DNA of 12,156 nucleotides, taken from contig DASXTB010000156.1 of assembly GCA_036505615.1 (NCBI GenBank), forward strand, positions 1-12,156, in the 5' to 3' direction. Position 1 is the first letter of the stretch. Each line of letters starts with the position of its first letter. This DNA is from DASXTB01 sp036505615. Its GTDB lineage: Bacteria; Acidobacteriota; UBA6911; JACQSX01. This document shows, in pieces, positions 6,963 to 12,156 of the stretch. A program made the translations under genes and the position numbers. The notes beneath the pieces are model-generated. The model searched no databases, had not been told where the DNA came from, and saw only the letters and a program-made list of their open reading frames with translations.

Positions 6963-7295
6963 TCACCGCGATTGCTTGATCAGATTTGAGAGAATATCAA
7001 GGTGTGAATTCAGCGCCCGTTGTCCGCGTGTGGTGAGCGAGTACCAACTGACCGGCTTGCGATCGACAAATTCCTTGCTTACGGCCAAGTAGCCTGCACC
7101 TTCCAATTTGCGAAGATGTGCTCCCAGGCTACCATCGGTTTCCTGGAGCAGTTCCTTTAATCGGCTGAACGCCAGCTCGTCGTGACGCGCCAACAGAACA
7201 CAGATACCCAATCGAACCCGGTGCTCGAGCAGCTTGTCCAGCCCGTTAAAGCGGTTCCAATCTTCCCGGCCTGAATTAGTCCGCTGATGGGACAC
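6963..7295 (-). CDS. Small winged-helix transcriptional regulator (ArsR/MarR-like fold)
   Basis: The 110-residue protein is one winged-helix domain. LDKLLEHRVRLGICVLLARHDELAFSRLKELLQETDGSLGAHLRKLEGAGYLAV supplies the helix-turn-helix, with the recognition helix at about SLGAHLRKLE. KEFVDRKPVSWYSLTTRGQRAL gives the wing. This resembles the 'winged helix DNA-binding domain' proteins that dimerise on palindromes. The likely start is GTG at 7295-7293, because AAGGGAGGT (7311-7303) lies 7 nt upstream of it; the longer TTG-start reading (7325) has no such site. The gene overlaps the end of the membrane-protein gene by 20 bp, which points to translational coupling. It probably controls its own operon through the AGAGTACTCT pair at 7864-7890; that link is inferred. 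Confidence 0.8.
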   Translation of the reverse strand: MSHQRTNSGREDWNRFNGLDKLLEHRVRLGICVLLARHDELAFSRLKELLQETDGSLGAHLRKLEGAGYLAVSKEFVDRKPVSWYSLTTRGQRALNSHLDILSNLIKQSR

Positions 7296-7845
7296 TGGCG
7301 CGACCTCCCTTGACAGCCAACGCAATCATGCTCAGAGCCACAATGACGCCGATGATGGTCCAGGTGTAGCCGTGGATGAAAAGAATCGCCACATATCCCG
7401 CGACCATCAGCAGCCCGATCCACAAAAGCGGCCGCTCCAGGTGAACACCTGCAAGAAAATAACTGAAAGCGACTATCACCAGAATCAGTTGACCCAATAC
7501 CTTGGGGCTCACCGATCCATTCACCACCAACAAAACAGCGAGCAAGATCGCCCCCATCATGCCGGACCAGTGCAGAAGGTGCCGGATGCCAATTTCTTTG
7601 TTTCGCTGGCCAATTTGTTTTGAATGCTGCCGGCCAAGCAACGCGCTGATCACCATGCCGACAGGCCCAACGATCATCCAATACACGCTGACATATCGGC
7701 TCGCGAAATCTACGAGCGCAAAGCCGACCGCGATGGCCACAGCCCACAGCAAATAAATGCTGGCTGGTGAACAAACCGCCTCCGATCTACGAAGCGCTTC
7801 CCGGACGAAACCAATGTCTCCTTCCCACTGTTTGCTCTCTTGCAT
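7276..7845 (-). CDS. Six-helix integral membrane protein, partner of the winged-helix regulator
   Basis: The 189-residue product has a charged N-terminal head (MQESKQWEGDIGFVREALRR). About six hydrophobic segments follow, near residues 29-49, 53-71, 95-110, 117-135, 139-157 and 161-178. A basic cytoplasmic loop (GRQHSKQIGQRNKEIGIRH, 71-89) lies between helices 2 and 3. I do not recognise a named family or catalytic motif. ATG 7845 is chosen over ATG 7860 because AGGAGG falls inside the longer reading, 6 nt before ATG 7845. The gene is first in an operon with the regulator, whose start it overlaps. Such membrane-protein/regulator pairs may sense envelope or membrane state, with the membrane protein controlling or being controlled by the small regulator; this is inference from layout only. 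Confidence 0.75.
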   Translation of the reverse strand: MQESKQWEGDIGFVREALRRSEAVCSPASIYLLWAVAIAVGFALVDFASRYVSVYWMIVGPVGMVISALLGRQHSKQIGQRNKEIGIRHLLHWSGMMGAILLAVLLVVNGSVSPKVLGQLILVIVAFSYFLAGVHLERPLLWIGLLMVAGYVAILFIHGYTWTIIGVIVALSMIALAVKGGRASVPSAD

Positions 7846-7863
7846 GTCATACCTCCTCATTTC

Positions 7864-7890
7864 AGAGTACTCTGGATATTAGAGTACTCT
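7864..7890. promoter_or_regulatory. Tandem palindromic operators AGAGTACTCT
   Basis: AGAGTACTCT, a perfect 10-bp palindrome, occurs at 7864-7873 and again at 7881-7890, 17 bp start to start. One copy lies over the expected transcription start and the other in the -35/-10 spacer, so a bound protein would block RNA polymerase. The most likely ligand is the winged-helix protein encoded second in the operon (6963-7295). Confidence 0.7.
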
Positions 7891-7904
7891 AGAAACATTG
7901 TCAA
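7876..7904 (-). promoter_or_regulatory. Near-consensus sigma-70 promoter of the membrane protein/regulator operon
   Basis: On the minus strand TTGACA (7904-7899, perfect) is followed after exactly 17 nt by TAATAT (7881-7876). This is the strongest promoter I can read in the window. The start of transcription would be near 7868, giving a leader of about 22 nt containing only the AGGAGG site before ATG 7845. A promoter this strong normally needs a repressor, which fits the overlapping palindromes. Confidence 0.8.
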
Positions 7905-8008
7905 GAGGAAAAGTAAAACCAGGGCCGGAAGCAAACAACCAAGCGAATACCGAACACGGGCACGCGAACAGAGCCGTAAGTTCGCAAGCAAATGTAAGGA
8001 GCCGGCGG

Positions 8009-8100
8009 CAAAACCCGAAGGGTTTACAGAGTATAGCCGGCGGCAAAGCCCGCGCTTTTTGCGGGCGTCGCCGCCGGTTAACAATCCCCAAAACCATCCG
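8009..8100 (-). repeat. Left REP-like composite element flanking the RAYT gene
   Basis: About 92 bp that match the reverse complement of 8648-8742 with few differences. It contains AAACCC-GAA-GGGTTT (8011-8025) and a two-step hairpin, CCGGCGGC (8037-8044) with GCCGCCGG (8070-8077) outside and GCCCGC (8048-8053) with GCGGGC (8061-8066) inside. A 12-bp direct repeat, GCCGGCGGCAAA, stands at 8001-8012 and 8036-8047, hinting at one extra partial unit on the outer side. A further hairpin CGACGCC-GAA-GGCGTCG (8099-8115) follows at the inner edge. The strand is given only to show it is opposite to the right copy. Confidence 0.85.
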
Positions 8101-8122
8101 ACGCCGAAGGCGTCGCAGAGCC

Positions 8123-8575
8123 TTAACTCCACAGATAGCGTGTATCAAATGAAACACCATGTCGCTGCAACAACCAGATGAGCTCGTCTTCAAAGCTGAT
8201 GGTCTTGTGATGCTCCTTTTGTCTTCGAATATATCGGCGCACGCGCTCCTCGCAAGAGGGGCTGACCGAGAAGGCGGCGTAGCCTTGCTGCCATGCAAAA
8301 TTCCGAAATCGCGCTCCTCGAGTTTTGATCCAGTTGGAGGTAGATTTCTTCATTTCCTTGAGGATGTCACAGAGCGCCAGATTCTTGCTTTGTAAAAAAA
8401 GCACGTGAAGGTGATTGGCCGTGCCATTGACCTCAATGCAGGGCGAGCCGAGATTCTTCAAAATTCCCGACAGATACGCGTAAAGATCAGACTCCACTTC
8501 AGGCATGATCAGGTTGCGTCTTTCCTTTGTCGAAAAGACGGCATGGGTTGACAGTCTCACCAGGGTTTGGGCCAT
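8123..8575 (-). CDS. REP-associated tyrosine transposase (RAYT, IS200-like Y1 family)
   Basis: The 150-residue protein has the Y1 HUH layout: HAVFSTKERR (11-20) in the first strand, the metal-binding H55-L-H57 in NHLHVLF, WQQGYAAFSVS (95-105), and the candidate nucleophile Y115 in VRRYIRRQKEHH. Length and motifs match IS200-like single-domain transposases of the RAYT kind, which cut and join single-stranded DNA at REP hairpins. All core residues are present and the frame is intact, so it may be active. AGGAGG lies 8 nt before ATG 8575. It stands alone, and its stop is only 8 bases from the inner hairpin of the left REP copy. The two REP copies lie in inverted orientation on either side, the arrangement known for RAYT loci. 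There is no tnpB partner, and a recent transposon jump is not implied. Confidence 0.9.
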   Translation of the reverse strand: MAQTLVRLSTHAVFSTKERRNLIMPEVESDLYAYLSGILKNLGSPCIEVNGTANHLHVLFLQSKNLALCDILKEMKKSTSNWIKTRGARFRNFAWQQGYAAFSVSPSCEERVRRYIRRQKEHHKTISFEDELIWLLQRHGVSFDTRYLWS

Positions 8576-8945
8576 ATACGTTTCCTCCTGGTGAACTAAA
8601 CGGGCTTGGTCTCAAATTTACGAAAAATTTCTTAGGCCCTTTCAGGGCGGATCGTTTTGGGGGGATAGCCAACCGGCGGCGTCGCCCGCAAAAGACGCGG
8701 GCTTTGCCGCCCGGCTATACTCTGTAAACCCTTCGGGTTTTGAAGGATGTGTGGGGCGATGTGCCGGAGAAACCTGGTCAGAAAAACAGATTTCACGTTC
8801 GGTACGCAACCAACGCCCGCGCTCGACTTACTTTCCGACAAAAAGCTAGCTGGGTGTCTCCCACGGGCATGCCCCAGCGACCAGACGGAATTCAAATCAA
8901 TTGCCTCCTTACTCGGTTTTGTGCATCCTAGGCGGACCGCAACCC
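8576..8945. other. Intergenic region between RAYT and the transporter operon
   Basis: 370 bases without a gene. The first part holds the RAYT ribosome site and leader, then a GAA-loop hairpin (8636-8648) and the right REP copy. From 8743 to 8945 I see no repeat and no convincing gene. A weak TTGCCT-N17-CATCCT could be drawn before the transporter but is too poor to call. AGGCGG (8930-8935) is a modest ribosome site 10 nt before ATG 8946. Confidence 0.6.
8648..8742 (+). repeat. Right REP-like composite element, inverted copy of 8009-8100
   Basis: About 95 bp aligning over its full length to the reverse complement of the left copy. Both have the AAACCC/GGGTTT hairpin at the outer end (here 8726-8740) and the CCGGCGGC-type two-step stem in the middle. 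Both have an ATCCG box at the inner end. The inner hairpin differs: GCCCT-TTC-AGGGC at 8636-8648, that is GCCCT-GAA-AGGGC on the other strand, in place of the left CGACGCC stem. The loop stays GAA while the stem has changed completely. Confidence 0.85.
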
Positions 8946-10511
8946 ATGACAGCACCACGCCTGCAGCAGACTCTGGAGCGCGACCGCAGCGAGCTGGGCC
9001 GCTTCGGATATGCTCAGGAGTTGCTGCGCAGCATGGGAGGCTTTTCCAATTTCGCCGTCTCCTTTTCCATCATTTCCATTCTCACGGGAGCGGTGACTCT
9101 TTACGGGTATGGGCTGGAAATGGGCGGACCCGCAGAAATGACCTTTGGGTGGCCCCTGGTCCTTTTTTTTACGCTGATTGTGGCCGCCTGCATGGGAGAA
9201 CTTGCCTCCGCGTTTCCTACTGCCGGCGGCATGTATCATTGGGCTGCAGCGCTGGGCGGACCCGCTTGGGGCTGGTTTACCGCCTGCTTTAATATCATCG
9301 GATTGATCGCGGCTGTTGCCGGGATCGATTATGGCTGCGCGCAGTTTTTAGCGCCTTTTCTGGGTCTGGAATCGTCGCCTCGAAACCTCTTGGTTGTCTA
9401 CTTCCTCGTTCTCCTCTCGCACGGCTTGATCAACCATTACAGCATTCGGCTGGTGGCATTGCTAAATGACTTGAGCGTTACGGTCCACATACTGGGCGTG
9501 ATTCTCATTGTGGGTGCACTATTTTTCTTTGCCCCAAAACAGCCGGCTTCTTTTTTGTTACGGACAATCAACAGCAACGGGAGGCCTTACTTTTGGGGAT
9601 TTGCCTTGGGCTTGTTGCAGGCCCAATGGACCTTTACCGGCTATGATGCATCCGCTCACCTAGCCGAGGAAACCGCCGATCCGCGGCGGCGTGTGCCCTG
9701 GGCCATCATCCTGTCGGTGGCAGTATCCGGGGTGGTTGGATACTTACTGTTGCTCGGCCTGACCCTGGCTATCGGCGACTTGCCGGCGACTCTGACTGCC
9801 AAAGATGCGCAGGGCAATAACCTGCCCGCAGTGATTGCCATCCTCGATGCTGCTCTGGGAGGCCGCGCCGGAATGTTGGTTTCAGCTTTCACTGCGGTCG
9901 CGATGTGGTTTTGTGGCCTGTCGACAATTACCTCCAATTCCCGCGCCGTTTATGCGCTGGCGCGAGATCAGGGAATGCCCTGGTCAAGCCTGTATAAATC
10001 GATCAGCTTGCGGCACCAAACTCCGGTAGCAGCCATTTGGCTATCAGTCGGACTTGCCTTTGTTGCACTGATTTACAGTGGAGCTTACTCGGTAGTAACA
10101 TCCCTTAGCGTCGTCGGCCTCTACACTGCCTACATCCTTCCCATATTCCTCGGCTGGCGGGCGGACCGGAAGGGAAGAAAATGGCAAAGAGGCCCCTGGC
10201 ATTTGGGGCGTTTCAGCCAGCCGCTTTACCTGATTGCGGCAGCATGGACTCTCTTTATCTGCGTCACCATGATGATGCCGCCGAACGAACTGAGCGCAAA
10301 GACCATGCTGGCAGCGACGCTCGCGTTGATGGTTTTGTACCTTGGCTTTACACGCAAGCGCTTTCAGGCACCCGTCTGGGCTCTGCGAGGAGAAAATGCT
10401 CCTTCAAATCTAGAATCTCCCCGCCAGGAGGTTTCTATGCCATCGGGACTTTCCGTAGACATGCCCCATCGGGATGTCGCTACAAAACCTAAAATCCCGT
10501 CGGAGCCTTAG
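8946..10511 (+). CDS. APC-superfamily amino acid/amine permease (amino acid-choline transporter-like)
   Basis: The 521-residue integral membrane protein has about 12 hydrophobic segments. It carries the signatures of the amino acid/choline transporter branch of the APC superfamily: DRSELGRFGY near 13-22, then FSNFAVSFSIISI (33-45) in the first helix. GELASAFPTAGGMYHW (84-99), GYDASAHLAEE (232-242) on the unwound sixth helix that lines the substrate site, and RDQGMP (340-345) in a conserved cytoplasmic loop follow. Such carriers import GABA, choline, ethanolamine or related compounds with a proton or by exchange. A hydrophilic tail of about 60 residues ends the protein. ATG 8946 is preferred to an in-frame TTG at 8901, which only adds an unrelated stretch. 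The stop lies 2 nt before the aldehyde dehydrogenase start, so the two form an operon and probably one pathway. Confidence 0.85.
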   Translation: MTAPRLQQTLERDRSELGRFGYAQELLRSMGGFSNFAVSFSIISILTGAVTLYGYGLEMGGPAEMTFGWPLVLFFTLIVAACMGELASAFPTAGGMYHWAAALGGPAWGWFTACFNIIGLIAAVAGIDYGCAQFLAPFLGLESSPRNLLVVYFLVLLSHGLINHYSIRLVALLNDLSVTVHILGVILIVGALFFFAPKQPASFLLRTINSNGRPYFWGFALGLLQAQWTFTGYDASAHLAEETADPRRRVPWAIILSVAVSGVVGYLLLLGLTLAIGDLPATLTAKDAQGNNLPAVIAILDAALGGRAGMLVSAFTAVAMWFCGLSTITSNSRAVYALARDQGMPWSSLYKSISLRHQTPVAAIWLSVGLAFVALIYSGAYSVVTSLSVVGLYTAYILPIFLGWRADRKGRKWQRGPWHLGRFSQPLYLIAAAWTLFICVTMMMPPNELSAKTMLAATLALMVLYLGFTRKRFQAPVWALRGENAPSNLESPRQEVSMPSGLSVDMPHRDVATKPKIPSEP

Positions 10512-10513
10512 TT

Positions 10514-12016
10514 GTGGCCAAAACCCAAACCTACCATGCACTGGCTGGAAAGGTAACCGCAGCGTTGAGCCCTGGTACTCTGCTGATCGGCTCCGAGCAT
10601 GCTCGTGCGGCGAGCCGCAAAGTCATTGAAATCATCAACCCCGCGACTGGAGAACGTCTCACTACCGTGCCTCGAGGCGATGCCGCCGACGTCGATCGTG
10701 CTGTCGCTGCTGCTCGGGACTCTTTCGAAAAGGGATCTTGGAGACGAATGGATCCTTCCCGGAAGGAGCAAATCCTCTGGAAAATCGGGGGGCTGATTGA
10801 GAAAAACCGAGATGAGCTGGCCGTGTTGGAATCGCTCAACAACGGTAAGACTGTTGCGGAAGCACACCGCGGAGACTTGCCACCCTCGTGGGATGTCTTC
10901 TATTACTACGCCGGCTGGGTGCGAAAGAACTACGGCGAGACCATCCCCGTTGACGGGAACTTTCTGAACTATACACTGCACGAACCGGTCGGGGTTGCCG
11001 GACTGATTGTCCCATGGAATTATCCCCTGCTGCTGGCAGCCTGGAAAATCGCTCCCGCGCTGGCATGCGGCTGCAGCGTGGTGCTCAAGCCGTCTGAGCT
11101 GACACCTTTGACCGCGCTCAGGCTGGGCGATTATTGCCTGGAAGCGGGCGTGCCCGAGGGTGTGGTCAACATTGTAACCGGCTACGGTCCGGAGGCAGGC
11201 GAGGCGCTGGCGCGCCACCCGGACGTGGATAAGATCGCGTTCACCGGCAGTATTCGCACCGCGCGCGCGTTACTGAAGTCTTCATCAGAAACAAATTTGA
11301 AACGCGTTTCGCTGGAGCTTGGGGGCAAGTCTCCCAATGTGATCTTCCCCGATGCCGACCTGGATCGAGCCCTGGTTGCAGCGTATCGTGGAATTTTTGC
11401 CAACAAAGGGGAAGTGTGCAGCGCCGGATCGCGGCTGCTGCTGCATCGCGACGTCTACGATTCATTCCTGGATCGTCTGGTCCAACACTCCCGCAACATG
11501 AAAGTGGGAGATCCGCTGGATCCGGCCACGCAGATGGGAGCTCAAATCTCTCACGTTCAGTTGGACCGCATCCTGAATTATGTCCGGAGCGGCCTGCAAG
11601 AAGGCGCCCTGCTTCTTTGCGGAGGCCAGCGAGATACAGAGGGAGAAAAAGCGCGTGGCTTTTTCTGCAAGCCGACAGTATTTGGTAGCGTCAAGGCCGG
11701 TATGAAGATCGCGCAGGAAGAAATTTTTGGCCCCGTACTGAGTGTGATTCCCTTTGGTGGCATCGACGAGGCGGTCGAGATTTGCAACAACTCGGTCTAC
11801 GGCTTGGTCTCGGCTGTCTGGACTCGCGATATTGGAGTGGCCCATAACATGGCGCAACGCATCAAGGCCGGCACGGTTTGGATCAATACGTACAATGGAT
11901 TTGACAGCGGCTCTCCTTTTGGGGGCTACAAGCAGAGCGGATTTGGTCGCGAACTGGGCCGTTACGCGCTGGATTTGTACACCAACGTGAAATCTGTTTG
12001 GGTGGCTCTGGACTAG
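10514..12016 (+). CDS. NAD(P)-dependent aldehyde dehydrogenase (betaine/aminoaldehyde dehydrogenase-like)
   Basis: The 500-residue protein has every core aldehyde dehydrogenase element: PWNYP with N169 of the oxyanion hole, KPSE with K192 contacting the cofactor, FTGS (243-246), the general base E268 in LELGGKSP, the nucleophile C302 in GEVCSAGSR, EEIFGP (402-407), and SPFGGYKQSG (467-476). Overall it resembles ALDH2/ALDH9-like and betaine or gamma-aminobutyraldehyde dehydrogenases, which oxidise an aldehyde to its acid in the cytoplasm. Two details differ from the common pattern: E300 stands where Gln is frequent, and the residue after the FTGS loop where Gly is usual is A250 (FTGSIRTA). The start codon is GTG 10514, with GGAG (10502-10505) inside the end of the transporter gene, so translation is probably coupled. 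The substrate is presumably derived from what the upstream permease imports. Confidence 0.9.
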   Translation: MAKTQTYHALAGKVTAALSPGTLLIGSEHARAASRKVIEIINPATGERLTTVPRGDAADVDRAVAAARDSFEKGSWRRMDPSRKEQILWKIGGLIEKNRDELAVLESLNNGKTVAEAHRGDLPPSWDVFYYYAGWVRKNYGETIPVDGNFLNYTLHEPVGVAGLIVPWNYPLLLAAWKIAPALACGCSVVLKPSELTPLTALRLGDYCLEAGVPEGVVNIVTGYGPEAGEALARHPDVDKIAFTGSIRTARALLKSSSETNLKRVSLELGGKSPNVIFPDADLDRALVAAYRGIFANKGEVCSAGSRLLLHRDVYDSFLDRLVQHSRNMKVGDPLDPATQMGAQISHVQLDRILNYVRSGLQEGALLLCGGQRDTEGEKARGFFCKPTVFGSVKAGMKIAQEEIFGPVLSVIPFGGIDEAVEICNNSVYGLVSAVWTRDIGVAHNMAQRIKAGTVWINTYNGFDSGSPFGGYKQSGFGRELGRYALDLYTNVKSVWVALD

Positions 12017-12022
12017 CTTTTT

Positions 12023-12057
12023 GTCCGTCGTCCGTGGTCAGTTGTCAGTTGTCTACG
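12023..12057 (+). repeat. Five tandem heptamers of GTC type (GTCCGTS/GTCAGTT)
   Basis: GTCCGTC, GTCCGTG, GTCAGTT, GTCAGTT, GTCTACG run from 12023 to 12057, starting 7 nt after the aldehyde dehydrogenase stop. Read in another phase two units are CAGTTGT, one base from the CAGTTGC units at 4134-4210, which ties the two arrays together. Confidence 0.8.
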
Positions 12058-12065
12058 GAGTGGAG

Positions 12066-12076
12066 GCCCGAAGGGC
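12066..12076. repeat. GCCC-GAA-GGGC minihairpin
   Basis: A perfect four-base-pair stem with a GAA loop closed by C-G, the same loop as the REP-flank hairpins at 8011-8025 and 8099-8115. Confidence 0.65.
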
Positions 12077-12081
12077 TGCTA

Positions 12082-12111
12082 TTGGGTAGACCCGCCCGTC
12101 ACCCGTATAAT
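12082..12111 (+). promoter_or_regulatory. Possible promoter leading out of the window
   Basis: TATAAT (12106-12111) is a perfect -10 box. The best -35 is TTGGGT (12082-12087), 18 nt upstream and matching only 3 of 6. Any gene it serves lies beyond the window. Confidence 0.3.
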
Positions 12112-12131
12112 TCGTGAACCGAAAGAACGGG

Positions 12132-12156
12132 CCACAGATTACACGGATTTACACGG
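12132..12156. repeat. ACAGATTACACGGATTTACACGG-type short repeat, cut by window end
   Basis: From 12132 the sequence repeats a unit of about 10-11 bases (ACAGATT, ACACGGATTT, ACACGG) up to the window edge. Repeats of this kind are common between genes in many environmental bacteria. Its full extent cannot be seen. Confidence 0.5.

Noticed and set aside
7840..8298. Several short frames on both strands between the regulator operon and RAYT
   Set aside because: They run through the REP hairpins and promoter/operator DNA, are rich in Arg and Ser, and lack supported starts.
8740..8931. Frame of 63 codons before the transporter
   Set aside because: It begins at the edge of the right REP copy, shows no family feature and has no good ribosome site; treated as non-coding.
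10508..11218. Antisense frame of 236 codons under the aldehyde dehydrogenase
   Set aside because: The sense protein is complete with all catalytic motifs; the antisense frame shows none.
12010..12026. Intrinsic terminator after the aldehyde dehydrogenase (GGAC...GTCC around a T-run)
   Set aside because: The stem is only four base pairs and the T-run lies in the loop, not after the stem.

Overview
This window looks like chromosomal DNA from a free-living, moderately GC-rich bacterium, most likely an acidobacterium. That assignment is inferred from gene style: a six-blade NHL propeller with GYSGDGGPA signatures, a twin-arginine-tagged enolase-superfamily enzyme, many short intergenic repeats, a RAYT/REP unit and strong AGGAGG ribosome sites. 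No rRNA or marker gene is present to prove it. I see no phage, CRISPR, tRNA or rRNA, and no complete classical insertion sequence.

Layout. At 1-518 (minus) is the N-terminal part of a PilX-like pilus assembly protein, cut by the window edge. It is divergent from an enolase-superfamily (mandelate racemase-type) acid-sugar dehydratase-like gene at 942-2180 (plus). A malate synthase (2367-4058, minus) converges on that gene. It diverges from a class V aminotransferase of the alanine/serine-glyoxylate type (4363-5529, plus). The 304-bp gap between these two glyoxylate-node genes holds two opposed arrays of heptamers. Next come a secreted NHL-repeat propeller protein (5711-6850, plus) and, convergent with it, a two-gene operon of a six-helix membrane protein (7276-7845) and a small winged-helix regulator (6963-7295). 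That operon has a near-consensus sigma-70 promoter overlapped by two copies of the palindrome AGAGTACTCT. A REP-associated tyrosine transposase (8123-8575, minus) lies between two inverted ~93-bp REP-like elements. Last is a two-gene plus-strand operon of an APC-superfamily transporter (8946-10511) and an NAD(P)-aldehyde dehydrogenase (10514-12016), two bases apart.

How the genes may work together. The transporter/dehydrogenase pair suggests uptake of an amine or amino-acid-like compound followed by oxidation of the derived aldehyde. The aminotransferase and malate synthase both act on glyoxylate in their families, and their head-to-head arrangement suggests linked control. The enolase-superfamily enzyme would dehydrate or epimerise a hydroxy acid. 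Substrates cannot be fixed from sequence.

The most unusual content is non-coding. It includes a RAYT with long composite inverted REPs, short hairpins that keep a GAA triloop while their stems change, and GTC-type heptamer arrays placed just after several plus-strand stop codons. It also includes the large inverted heptamer structure at 4134-4340 and two paired-palindrome operator candidates (545-571 and 7864-7890).
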